51,946 nucleotides of DNA from Phanerodontia chrysosporium. Lineage: Eukaryota; Basidiomycota; Agaricomycetes; Polyporales; Phanerochaetaceae. Shown here piece after piece: positions 19,733 through 31,826 of the stretch. Below the pieces are notes generated by a model that ran no database searches, had not been told where the DNA came from, and saw only the letters and a program-made list of their open reading frames with translations. The stretch is taken from NCBI GenBank assembly GCA_001910725.1, contig MJGA01000075.1:1-51946 (forward strand), in the 5' to 3' direction. Position 1 is the first letter of the stretch. Every line of letters starts with the position of its first letter. A program made the position numbers and the translations under genes.

Positions 19733-21300
19733 CTTACGAATTAGACAACGAGACACAGGACATATTGAAGCAGAAAGAACCCGCCTTGTGGTCTGTGACT
19801 GTATGCTCTTCGGCAGTACAGACGGTGCGAACGCACCTTGCCACCAGCTGCAAGGCGTGTGCCGAAACATCTACGCATCGTTCCAGCTGAGCCCCCGTCA
19901 AACTCAAAGGCTTGTAGAGTCACACGCAGCGACACGCTGCATGCGTGTGTGCAGCACCACGCAACGTTGACCACGCTGCGGCAGCGGCTTTGGCCTCTTT
20001 CTTCATGAAAAGGACAAGGATCAGCAAAGGCTGCGCCGTGAGGTTGACTGTGACTGGTCGACATCGAAAGCCAGCGCAAACCACGGTGCATCGGGAGGAA
20101 TGTCACGTGATGACGCGGCTGTGCCTGCATTCGCAGAGCCCCGGGTGTGTCTCAAACATCCACCTTGACTGCAACGTCCTCTAGCATCTTCAGGTGCCTC
20201 ACATTCACATCCTCTGAGACCGTATAATGTGCTTTTGGCACCAGACGACCGATTTTTACGAGGAAATACCACGGCTACGGTGCCTTTACCACCTTCTCGT
20301 AGTCTGAGTTCACCTGCGACTCATAGCCCCATGTTACCGACAAGCGCACTTGCTGGCGATCAGTCTACTCTCAGGTGAATCCGTCGAGATTTTGTGTGGG
20401 GCAATGTACAGTCGGGGTTGTCTCATGCAATAGTCACGGTAGCGGTGAGTATATGCACTTTTGCCCTATCTTCAAAAGTCTGACCATGTCTCGTCTTCGC
20501 TAGCGTGCTGAGATGCGGTCCGACGCCGCACACTTAAGGTTTAGGCTAGGACTATCACGAAGAAGGAGTTCTTGCATGAACACATGTGCCGCCGACGCAC
20601 ACCATGGCTTGCGTGCGAACGAGACATGCGGTACAGGCCCGCTCGTTTTCTTACTCGCTAGCCAACATCACATAGTCAGCGCCACATCGCGTCTCCCAAC
20701 ATCGTCCCATACTTGTTCTTCTGCGAAACGGGCAATACGAAGCGAGCCTCCAGAAATTCGGGTTTTATTTATCGCTCTGAGGGTTACGGACGGATTCCCA
20801 TCTGGCGGATATGGTTCACATTCTTCGTCAGGGCGGACGGCTGTATAGGGGCCGATGGCATGATGTCATGATCTTCATGAAACGGCAGCAGATATCTATA
20901 CATCCCGCTCTTGGCTTTTTGCCAGCCTGCATCCGCTCAGCGCAAGCCTCACAAGCACACCTTTCCTATCGTATGCTCCCACGCATTGCTGCTTTGCCAA
21001 GGCTCACACCCGTGTCAGGCTCCATTTGGCCACCTTGACGACGTGTATTTTTCGGCTTCGAAACGCCGGAGCGTGGTGCACAACAGTGATAGATCTTTCG
21101 AGGCCGTGCCGGAATCGCTCGTCCGCAGAGTCGCCGGGATCGCGTGGTATAGAGGTTCCTAGGGGCCTGGTGCGCACTTTATATCTCTTTCACCACCTGT
21201 CTCCCCTCACACCCTTTGCACTTTCCCTTCAGGTGCTTTCCTGCGCTTCAGCCTCTGTCGAGACGCGTGCGTGCTTGTCCCTAGACTAGACATCGCAGAA
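19733..21300. other. Long stretch without a supported gene
   Basis: About 1.6 kb with only short frames on both strands and no splice-joined exon chain with a domain. It separates the accessory NTPase and MYND region from the enzyme genes. The last few hundred bases should hold the promoter of the glycosidase gene; a TATATCTC stretch near 21180 is a possible but unproven TATA-like site. Confidence 0.4.
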
Positions 21301-22798
21301 ATGCACGCTCGTTTGCTCCGTCTCACTCTCGCGTCACTCCTTATCGCGTCACCTTTCGTTCAGGCTTCCCCCTCTCCAAATCTGACCTCGTCGCAGACGG
21401 ATGCTATCAGAACTGAGCTCGCCGCCAGCGACCTCCAATCATGGGAAATTGGCACCTTCGCCGAAGCGCTGCTTGAGCTCGACACGCCCTCCTGGTCGCC
21501 CATGACTCCTGGTGTCCAGTTCACATCCTTCTTCACATCCTCTCCACCCCAGAGCTTGGACGAGGTGTTCACTCTCGCCAAGAATGTGACGCAAGACTGG
21601 ACCAACCACAATCATGTCAACAGCACTAATGCTGCAGACTTGGCGGCCCCACTTCTCACGAATAGCGCCGCCGGCGACCCGCCGAGCACCGGCTTCGCAG
21701 TCATCCTTGCGAATATCACCGGACGGTCGTCGCAAGATAACTTGCAGTATGCCGACGCTGCACGTTCGCAGCTCGAGTACCTGCTCACGCGTGTGCAGAA
21801 GACCCCAGACGGCGCGATCAGCCACCGCCCCGAGCAACTGCAGCTGTGGTCAGACTACGTCTACATGGTCCCACCGTTCCTCGCGTACTACGGGGCCGCC
21901 ACCGGAAATGATACCGTTCTGCGCATGGCGCATGATCAAATCCGACTGTACCGCCAGTACTTGAAGAACAACTCGACGTCGGGCGGCAAAGGACCCACGA
22001 CCAACGGCCTGTGGAAGCACATGGCGTTTGGAAACGGGGCCGACGAGGGCTTCTGGAGCACCGGCAATGCATGGGCGGCGGCCGGTATCGTCCGCGTCCT
22101 GGGCATCTACGCCTCGTCGCCGCAGAACTCGTCGCTGCTGACAGAGCAGGCGGACCTCGTCGAGTGGGCGCACGAGATCCACAGCGCGCTCGGACCGTGG
22201 CTGGTGCGTGCTTCTCTCCGGGCCGTGCAGCGGGCTTGTTGCTGATGGCGCCCCTGAACAGGACTCGAAGACGTCGCTGCTCCACAATTACGCCGACAAC
22301 TCGTCGACGTTCCTCGACGCGGCCTCGACGACACTGTACGCCGCGTCGGTGTACCGCCTCGCGACGCTCGTCGCCGCAGGCGTCCCGCCGGCCTCCGCGG
22401 CGTCCTCCGCGGGGACGTCCGCGGGCGCGCTCGCGCCGCGCGTCGAGAGCACCGTGCCGGCGGCGGAGCGCGCGCGCGCGGCGCTCTTCACGAGCCAGAG
22501 CGGCAGCACCGGGTCGGGCCTCGCGCACTTCACGGAGGACATGACGCTCATGCCCGTCGTGAACCCGCACAACTTCGGGCAGGAGCTCGTCCTCCCCGTG
22601 GACGCGTCCAACGCGAGCGCGAACGGCGGCCTCACGCGCAGCCCCGAGGCCCAGGCGTTCGTCCTCGAGCTCCAGGCTGCGTATCGCGACTGGACGGCTG
22701 CGGGCAGCCCCGAGCGGAGTGCTGCTGCTGCGGTCGGTGCACAGCGCGGCGTGCTCGTTGCGGCGCTCGCAGTGGCGGTCGGCATCGCGCTGTTCTAA
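21301..22798 (+). CDS. Six-hairpin glycosidase, GH88/GH105 type, secreted
   Basis: Two exons (21301-22203 and 22262-22798) are split by a 58-nt intron and encode about 479 residues. The protein opens with a signal peptide (MHARLLRLTLASLLIASP) cut near VQASP. The central part holds the hallmark SHRPEQLQLWSDYVYMVPPF and a later GFWSTGNAWAAAGIVRVL. These fit the alpha-alpha six-barrel of unsaturated glucuronyl or rhamnogalacturonyl hydrolases, which remove the unsaturated sugar left by pectin lyases. Several N-glycosylation sequons are present. The C-terminus ends in a hydrophobic stretch (GVLVAALAVAVGIALF) after a small-residue region, suggesting a GPI-anchor signal rather than free secretion. 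Exon 2 is notably GC-rich and Ala-rich. Substrate specificity cannot be read from the sequence. Confidence 0.8.
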
Positions 22799-23329
22799 AA
22801 CACGGACTGTCAGGACCTTTCTCCTTTCTGCGTTGACGTTTCTCCTTGATTATGCGCCTTTACTTGACATTCTTTACAGGGACTCGGATTCTTTTCTGGC
22901 TGTTTTCTTGTTTAGCATTTCTACCTGTGCTTACTATCCGACACCTCCTCACGCGCTGTACACCTATCTGTCATATCTACCCCTTTCCGAACGCTTTGGT
23001 GCACATCTTGGATTGTTATCGTATGTATGTACCCCGCGATGCACATTATCCTCTTCGTCTTCTGGACGCTCGTCTGTACTCTAGGGAACTTGTAGCAGAT
23101 AATTCAAAACTGCCAACGTCAGCACCGCCTTATCAGTGGCTTGTCTCCGCAAATTGCTTTCCTCAATGGTCCTTGATTTCAAGCATTCGATACACCACCG
23201 AAACCGGAGGTCGCGATTGAACACAGATGGATGATGGGGAAAGCAGCCGCCATGAACCACTTTCAAGTGAATTGATACTGTCCAAAAATCTATATTCCAA
23301 AAAACCAGCTACTCCTACCAAATGTAAGT
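22799..23329. other. Convergent intergenic region
   Basis: The 3' flanks of the glycosidase (plus) and the acid phosphatase (minus). No gene is recognised. Confidence 0.5.
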
Positions 23330-25675
23330 TTATGCGGGTGCCGGCGGGTATCCGACAGTCGTGTTCCAATCGTAGCCCGGAGGGACGCTCCAATCGCCAT
23401 GACAGCCCCAGGCCCAGTCCGTCGTCGCGATCATCTCTTTCATGGCGTCGACGAAGGTGTCGAGGGGGCAAAGCCCGTCCTTGTGCGCGGGCATCCGCGG
23501 ATAGACGTCAGCGGCACGACGCCGTCGTTCACAATGATGCGGATCTGCGGGCCGGGAAGGGATGCGCACGACAGCACTGTGTGACACAGCGTGAGGAGGC
23601 GTCATGCGTGAGACGAGAGAAGGAACCGTACGCTGGAAGTGCACATTTGTCGCGAACGGCGCAAGGTGCGAGACCTTGAAGGAGCGCTCTGCCGGGATGT
23701 GGTCGTACGGCAGTGGGCCCGACGCCGCGAAGTTGGTCAGGTTCAGCGCCGTCAGGACTGGGTAGCACAGCGTCAGCCATAGAAGAGGCACGTAAGAGGA
23801 GCACGCACTGTTCAGAACAACGACCTCGTGCGTCGCGTCGACGTAGAGGCTCTGACCGAGCGGGAAGGTCGCCTCATTGTCGTCCAGCGTCGCGTTCGTC
23901 GACGAGTTGTGCGTTGCAATCGGCGTATGCGTTAGTCGGGCGACGAGCTCCTGCACGTACCCGATGCCCTGCACGCGCGCCACGGGCGAGCCGAATGCCG
24001 AGTCGTACCAGAAGTACAGGTCCAGCCTTTGACACTGTTCAGCTCGAGTCTTCAACAATGACATGGCACGTACGCGTAATCGAAGCCTTCCCACTCCTCC
24101 TCGGTGAACAGCTCACAGAACTTCGAGTAGCCGATTGCGACGGTTTCGTATGCGCACATTTGCTGCAGCGTGTACAGATCTTCAATCGTCAAGTCGTATC
24201 CGTGCATCTGCGGTGCAAGGCGGGCTAGCGCGTCCTTCAGGTAGATCTCGGCCCACTTGCGCACGAACCACGTCCCACGATCCGCCTTGGACTTGTCATC
24301 AGCGTTTGGGCACCTGCAGTTCAATATTAGCAGGAGGTCATGGGGCATAGAAACCGACCTACGTCTTGTACGGGGACAGAGTGTTGTTAAAGCCGCGCGC
24401 TTCGATGGTGATACTCTGCTGGTATTGGCCTTCGAAGGGGTAGCCGAAAAAACCGATGGCAAAATTCAAGGCAGACGCCAACATCCGGTCCCTATATGCG
24501 TGTTTAACACTGCATGTCCGGACCGGCTGCATGATACATACTGCGACTCTGTGCGGAAGACGGGAATTGTGTTGCTCTCCGAGAAATTCTGGTGGAAGGT
24601 CAATAATGTCGGGAAGCCAGAGCGGAAACACATGCCTTCAGCAGGAAGCCGTACTTCAGGCGGGTTGCCACGCCCAAGTCATCTATGATACGGTGAGACA
24701 CACCCAAGATCATGGTCAGCGAACTTACAGAGCTGCTGACGTCCGAACGGGGTGAGGACTACCATAGTTCAGCACACGAGGGCGACAAGAGGATACAACA
24801 GTAATACCTTCTTCACCGAGTTTATAGGTCCTGAATTCCAATGTCAGAGTCAGAGTAGCAGAGGAACAATTTCAATGACGGCGCACCATTCATTCATGAA
24901 CGCCAGGTCTCCCGTAGTAGTCCACTTAGAGGCAATCTGGTTGAGGCGTCCAGAGAAATTGGCAGGTCCTCCGTACGACGCTATCGACCATTCAGAAGTG
25001 ATTCAGATTAGAGACACAACTACACTCACCGAATTGTGTAGGGTATCTGGCGCCATGGCGGTGCACCAGATGGAGGCCGGTGATACGACACGTCTCTGGG
25101 ACTTCCGGGCCTGAGTCGAGACCAAATGCGCCGCGTTCGACACTGAACCACGGAGATAGGTTTCCCCAATGCCTGAAGAGATCGAACTTGGATGAAGTAC
25201 TGTTGCCCTTGCTCGTGACGGAAGGCAAGACTAGGTGCGGGGCTCCAGTATGGACGGGGTACGACGGCGCAGTCGCGATGAGTGCAGGCTCTGCACCTGT
25301 CGGAGTCGGACCTGCATAGCCCACTGAGGTGGGAAATAGGCTAGGGAAGACGTTCGTCGGCGACGCAGGTGGAAAGTGGTGGACCTCGGATGAGCCGGCG
25401 TACGGCGGGGCAAAGACCTCGACGTTGCGGTGCGACGGCGGCATGTCGCCGCCGCTAGAGAACGAGCATACCGCGGATTGTACCGCAAGGCATGACAGTA
25501 TTCCAGCAACGAATGCTGCAGCTGTGTACAGCTTCGGATGAGACGCAAAGCTACATTGTCGAACGGCGCCGGGGCGGGCGAGCTCGGGCTCTGAGATGTT
25601 GGAGTGGGATAGAAGGGCCTCACGCTCTTCAGACTTGTGCTCGTTGCCGGACTCGACGTCCTTGTATGGGTTCAT
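23330..25675 (-). CDS. Membrane-anchored histidine acid phosphatase (phytase-like)
   Basis: The start at 25675 gives a cytosolic N-terminus (MNPYKDVESGNEHKSEE), then one hydrophobic helix (LYTAAAFVAGILSCLAVQSA), so it is a type II membrane protein. The signature LVHRHGARYPTQ holds the nucleophilic His. Later exons carry NTIPVFRTESQDRM, YALDLYFWYDSAFGSPVARV and RIIVNDGVVPLTS, all in family order. The usual proton-donor position reads DATHEVVV, with HE rather than the HD of most fungal phytases. The gene has about nine introns, one of them apparently GC-AG (24589-24635). In the last exon the conserved chain continues in another frame around 23479-23499, an apparent 1-nt loss before AHKDGLCPLDTF. 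The likely activity is release of phosphate from phosphomonoesters, possibly phytate, at the cell surface. Confidence 0.85.
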
Positions 25676-27217
25676 CGTCGAGACGAACGGCCGCGAGTGT
25701 GGGGGTTTGAGTGAGAGTTGTGCGCATACGCGATCCCGACGCATTACCACAAACGGGCTATGCGGTGATGCGCCGGTAGGCGCCCAGAACACGTCTCGCC
25801 TTGCCGCTCCCGTCTCTCGTCTCGACCGTAAGTCTCATCACATACCACACACACTCGTCCTCTGAAGATATCTCTCATTTCCGGAACTGTCCTCTCTGTA
25901 ATGGTAAGTTTGCCATCCTGAGCTCAGCGAGCTGCCACTGACATTCTGCCGCCCTACACGCGTCCCTCACCAATCCGTTCCTGATAGTCCGCGCTCTTCA
26001 ACTTCCAATCCCTTCTGCTCGTGATTCTCCTCATGATCTGCACTTGCACGTACATACGTGCTGTAGCCCCGAGACTTATTGACAGGAATAAACAAGGGTG
26101 CGCTGCTATGTCCTACGCTTTACCGCACGCTCAAGCCTGTGTTTTGGTCTCGTGCAGGTTCCTTGGTCTCTTTTGGATGTCCGCACGTATAGGTTAGTCC
26201 ACACTCAACCAATTCTAGCAATTTTTTGGTGCAGCCGCCGCCGCATGTATACTCACATCTCTGGCGTAGGAGAACGCCTATCACCATGGGTGTCTATGGC
26301 ATGTATAGCTATGGCTATCACGATCCTCATTCAATGAACACCTTCACACCCCAACCCTGCCGTGTACCTAATCGCTTTCGAATACCCGTCTCTACATATC
26401 TGTACGTCACCGATGCCGCTGCCATAGGCTTCTGTACGCCACCCGGAAATCATAATCCAACCTCCCACGAGCCTGTATATTTCCTCAAGGCTTTCGAGAC
26501 GGGACTCAAACCCTCTCCAACCGTACTGCCTCTGAGGTTATAAGTAATGCTTGATTGGTAGTTCCGGCAGCGAGTTCACTACCTTCCTGGCCGTATGTCG
26601 TCCTTCATGCATTCGAAACCTCTCATCCTCAGAAACCATTAGACAGCACAAACGATGCATACTCGACATCGGTGGGATAGAACTCAAGCTCTGCATTAAT
26701 GATGTCCGATGCTCCTCCCCACAAGTTACCATGCCGCCTGCACCACGGTTTCCGATCTGACTACAAGCGTGATAGAGACGGAGGGCAGTCAGGGTTGGTC
26801 TTATATATGTTGTGATGTTGACAAGAGAAGGAGAAGGGCTGTAGCTGGATGCAAGCAGCATGGAGCAAGCCCCGAACTACTGACGCCAAGGACAGCACAG
26901 ACCGCGCCAATTGCACATTATTGCAGAGCCTCGTTCAGTGACAGACACGTCATGTGGTATCTCTGCACAAAGTCTATCAGCTCGCCACGGATGAAACACT
27001 GCGGGAGGTGCGCACCTGAGAACAAACTGGCTCGGACGCTGCTGCTCTGAGTTCCAGAAAGCCTGTCTATTTAAGATACAGAGATACAGTGGAGTATTTT
27101 TACACCGTGCATGAGATACAACTAGAGGCAACCAAACAGAACAGAGGATGAAAACGGGTACTCATAAGCAGATATTGTTGACGGAGGTCATCAGGGGTTG
27201 CGAGACGGTCGGAAGAT
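25676..27217. other. Intergenic region without a supported gene
   Basis: About 1.5 kb between the acid-phosphatase start and the SMC2 stop. Several short frames occur on both strands (for example 26538-26861 minus), but none shows a domain or a convincing exon chain. It includes the acid-phosphatase promoter and marks the passage from accessory to conserved genes. Confidence 0.4.
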
Positions 27218-30200
27218 CTAAGCTTCGCGCCGCCTGGCTCGAGGTCGCTCATTCTCCTGCTCTTCCCGGTCGTGGTAGAGCGAGCTTGTGCTGCGGTGGG
27301 CGGTTCGCTCGACGACACTCGTGCCGTCGCGGAAGCGTGTCCTGTGGTCAACAGTTCAGCTTTGCCGCCCATGAGCATGAAGGGAGCGCGACGCACCTGA
27401 AGAGAACGTTTGCATTCGTGAAAAGCCCCTCCTTAAGACTAACGACGATGAACTGGCTGCCCTTGAAGCGGTTGCGGAAAAGCTGCCCAATGTGCTGCGT
27501 ATGTGACAGGTCGAGCGCAGCGTCGATCTCGTCAAGGATGTACATCGGTGCCGGCTTGTATTGCAGCAGAGACATGATCAATGAGAGGGCGATGAGTGAC
27601 CTGTAGGGTGTTGTCAGATTCGCCGCAGTGAGAGAGGTCGCTCTTTGCCTACCGCTGGCCACCACTCAGCTCGGTGAGACTCTGCTTCCATACGCTGCCG
27701 AGGCGGACCTTGACCTCGAGGCCCTGTGTCAAGTCCTGGCCTTCAGGTGGTTGCAGCTTGGCAAAGTTACCGGGCAGCAGCTCGGCGAAGATTTCTCCGA
27801 AGTCCCTGTAGCAGGTACTTAGAATGACAGAAAGCACCGGACCACGTAAAACGTACTTGGTAACCTTCTTCCATGTAGTCTCAAGGGCAGTGAACTTGAA
27901 CTTATCGAGCTCCTCAATTGTCTGCTCAATCTTCTCGCGATCCTTGAGCACTTGCGCAAGCTTCTTCTTCAGAGTCGTCTCCTGCTTCTCGACGCTGTCA
28001 ATCATATTCACGGCCTTGGGGTTGACCTTCTTCTTCATCGACTTCTGCTGCCCCTCAAGCTCGCGAGCCTTTTCGCGAAGGCTATGCACATCGATGCCTG
28101 AAAAATCGTATGCAGAACCAGAACGACCGAAGAGGCTGAGACCTGTCAGCATCTCTCAGTCCATCTAACGACGATGGCGCTGCTCACCTCTTCTCGCTCT
28201 CGATCCAGTCATGCTGCTTCTCGAGATTGGCTATCGCGTTGAGCATGGCCTGCTTCTCCTTCTGCGCGGTCGTGATGTCGTGCTCTATCTGCTTGAGCTG
28301 CAAGTCGGTATCCGAGATAGCTTGCTTCTTCATTTTGATCGTGGCCTCGAGGTCCTTCAGCTCGTTGTCGTATCGTGTGAGCGTCGCGCGTTCCTCCTGA
28401 AGTCGGGTCTCGGCCTCTTGGAACTTGGCCTACGACAAGAAGGTAAGCTAGTGGGCGTGATCACTTGTAAAACGTGCATACCTCTTCGGTCTGGTACTTG
28501 GCGTTCAGTTGCTCGAGCTCTTTGCGCATCTTCTGCACACCAGCTTTAGCTTCTTCCAGACCGTCTTGGTCCTCTTGAAGGTCCTTCTCAAGTTGTTCTG
28601 TATCCCCGGGGCGTAAGAACTCTACGAACGCTCTCGGCGCCACGAGGGAACACACCAAGCTCGAGAGTCGCAGTCTGTAGATCTTTATGCTGGGTCTTAA
28701 CCAAGACTGCATGCTTCTGTAGCTCGCCCTTCTTCTTCTGGATATCTTTCTGGGAACAATGGCTCAATGGCCACGTCGATAATGTGGTACGAACTCGAAC
28801 TCACTTTCAGCTCCTCGATCTTGCCTTCCTTATTGTTTTTGAACTCGTCCATGTCGCGCTCGAGCTTCCTGATATCCTCTTTCGCCTGCTGCTGACGCTC
28901 CTGAGCATTTGTCAAAGCGGCCTTTAGCTCCGCGATACGTTGCTTGGTACTCTCGACATCGGCCTCGAGCTGTGCACTATGTCAATAGACGCATGTCTAG
29001 ATGTCTACGCACTACACTTACCCTGGCCGAGTTGCTACCAGCAACTTGCTGTTCGAGCAAGGCGAGCTCATGCTCCTTCAGCTCAACCTCCTTGTTGAGC
29101 TGCCTCCACTGCTCCCGGATTTGCCGTGTGCGCTGTTCTTCGCGCTCGAGCATCTGCAGCTTACCCTGCACCTCTCCGAGCTTGCGTTCTGCGTCAAGGA
29201 GCTCCTGCACGCGCACAAGAACCCCGCTGCCGCTCGGTGCAGCACCGCCACTGAGGGTGCCCGAAGGGTCGTACACGTCGCCGTCGATGGTCACGGACTT
29301 CACACCCACTTCGCGGGAGAATGTGACAAGCTTCGCAGACTCAGCGTCATCGCAAATGAGAGTATCGCCGAAGACAAAGTTCATCGCGTTGGCAACTTCC
29401 TGGGGGTAGCCAATAAGGGAGAGTGCGGGGCGTGCTCTGTCACCGGCAAGCTGATTTACCGCTGCCTTTTGCTGTTCACGCCATGAGCATGCTGGGTGGC
29501 GACTCGTAGTATAAGACACATACCTGAGAGGATAGCGAGCGAGCATTGATCTTGTTCAGCGGAATGATCGTGACACGCTTCTTCAGTCTGCCATTCTGGA
29601 GGAGATCCTTGCCGACATGTTCGTTGGTTACGACGACGTTATAGAGCCTGCCCCCTGCTGCGATCTCGAGCGCAGTGGACTTGTTGTAGTCTTCTGGAGA
29701 GAGAGAGACCAGCGACGCGACGAGGCCCTTAACTTGGGACCTGTCGAAACCCGGGCGGGGATCGGCGTAGTTGAAGTCCAGGAACGACAGTCGCTGCTTT
29801 ATAGCGTCGCGCCTCTGTGGCAAGACATGAGAATACGAGCATTGAACTTGTTCGTGATACAGAACGTACCTCTGACCATGCACGGACCTCGTTCTTCACA
29901 TCGCGGAGAGATGTCTCCCCTTCATTCTCCTTCTCAGCGCTCCAGCCGATCCGCTCGAGTTTCTGTCGCGCCTTCGCGACTTCGGACTTCATTGTGGCGA
30001 TATTACGTTTACCTTCGCTCGCCTCGCGCTCGACATCTTTCCACCGCGCTTGCAGAGCTTTGAGGTCTTTCTCCGCAGACGCGAGCTTGACGCGGGTCTG
30101 CTCCTCCTCAGCAGTGGCTTGCGCGAGACGAGCGCGAGCGTCGGCCAGCTGACCCATGTACCCGCCGCCTGACTGACCCGCGGTCTTTGATGAGAGACCG

Positions 30201-31510
30201 GTGAGCAACGTCTGGAGAAGCTCTTCCGCATTGGTCAGAGATGCCTGCAACGCGGTATGCTTCTCTTTCACTGAGCTATGAGACTGCTCGAACTCGGCAA
30301 CTTGAGCTTGTTTGTCCTTCAAGGCTTGCTCGGCCTGCAATCAACGTTAACATCTTCAAACGCGACAGACTTTGGCGTAACGCACTTCGGTCAAGGTTTC
30401 CACTAGGCCTTGCACTTTCGCCTCCTCGTCGGAAATGGAACTGTTCTTGATGTCGATCTGGGTCTTGATCTTGACGAGGACCTTCCCAAGCTCGCTGACC
30501 GTCTCCTCGAGTTTCTTAAACTTGCCACCCTTCTGCAGCTCCCTGTCACGCTGCTTCACCACCTCGGCAACCTCTCTTTCGTTCGCCTCAATCTCCTTCT
30601 GCAGCTTATCCTTCATTTTGCCAAGCTTCTTGGTGTTACTCTGCGCGTTGGCGATCTCCTGCTCTTTCTTCTCTGCACGCTGGTTGAAGTCTGTCCATTC
30701 CCATGCGCGCAGGACGCGTCCGACACGCTCGAGCTCTTGCCATGCCTTCTGCCACTGCAAATAGGCGCGTTTCTCTTCGCGAAGACGGTCGAGTTTAGGG
30801 GTGATCTCGTCCGCAAGCAGGGAGGTGAGCTCCTGAACGCGCTTGTCCTTCTTCCCCATGGTCTTCTTCGCTTTGTCCTTCCGCTCCTCGTACATACGTG
30901 TTCCCGATGCCTCCTCGATCATGCCCAAGATCTCCTGTGGTCGCATGTTGAGCACCTTCGTGATACGGCCTTGCATGATGAGAAAGTTGGGGTTGTTGAT
31001 ATTGAGCTGTACACTCTGAAAGACGGTCTGAACACGGTGCTGTTCCGTCTTGTGGCCGTTCAGAAGGTACTTCGAGATGTTCGGTAGAGCGATTTGGCGA
31101 GTGACGGTGATCTGCTTCAGGTTCTCGAAACCGACAGGACTCGACGCGCGATCAGAATTGTCGAAGACTATGGTTACGCTTGCTTTCGTAACGCCAGCTT
31201 GCCCCCTCTTGTATATCAAATCCACTTGGTTTTGGGCGCGCATCTGCAACGCGTCAAGGGGGATTCGCATTCACAGTGGAGAGAGGACGTACCGCAGACA
31301 TGTTGGTGATGCCGAGTACGAAGCATATTGCGTCCAGAATATTGGATTTTCCCGACCCATTTAACCCAGTAATCGCGTTGAACGAAGGGTCCCAGCCCGA
31401 GATAGTCGTCCGTTCAGGATACGACTTGAAGCCTATGTGATATTTAGGAGGTTATGGCAAGCTTGAAGGTGGCTGCGCTCACCGTCGATGATGAGCTCTT
31501 CGATACGCAT
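27218..31510 (-). CDS. SMC2: Condensin subunit SMC2
   Basis: The gene encodes a full SMC ATPase in order. Exon 1 is only 28 nt (31510-31483, MRIEELIID). Next come a Walker A GLNGSGKS near 31345-31372 and the SMC2-typical [16 protein letters not shown] and [18 protein letters not shown] long coiled coil follows, then the hinge (29000-29500, with [19 protein letters not shown] and [16 protein letters not shown]) and a second coiled coil. The ABC signature LTELSGGQR is near 27650, and Walker B is in [13 protein letters not shown]. The last exon ends in a basic tail with stop at 27218. The DIY-type variants of SMC1, 3 and 4 do not fit, while these strings match SMC2. It acts with SMC4 in the condensin ring that compacts chromosomes in mitosis. 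There are roughly ten introns; minor joins in the coils were not all checked. Confidence 0.93.
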
Positions 31511-31826
31511 GGGAAGCGCGCTTGCCCCCAGAAGCAGCCAAATGAGACGAGAATTTGGCAGAGAAAATAAGAAAATGAGGTATCAGGGGGATGCGGGCGA
31601 GAGGCAAGTCGCGCGAGGTCAGGACTCAGAACGCGTTGTTTGATGAGATCACGTGCTCGTTGTTCATCCCCCGAATTGAGCTCCGATCGACATCAATGCG
31701 CGGAACATCAAGCTGACTTGCAAACCGCGCTTGAACACATTTTTTGGTCGTGGTCGAGCTCGGCTGTGTGTTCCTCCCTCCTATCTTCCCTTTGTAAGGT
31801 AGAATCACTGTATATTACATCCCACA
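31511..31826. promoter_or_regulatory. Shared divergent promoter of SMC2 and the DUF262 gene
   Basis: A 316-bp spacer separates the two start codons on opposite strands, so it must carry both 5' UTRs and promoters. No known motif is claimed. Confidence 0.5.

Noticed and set aside
30410..31087. 225-codon plus-strand frame rich in Leu
   Set aside because: It is the complement of the first coiled-coil exon of SMC2. Leu-rich runs arise from antisense Lys/Glu codons.
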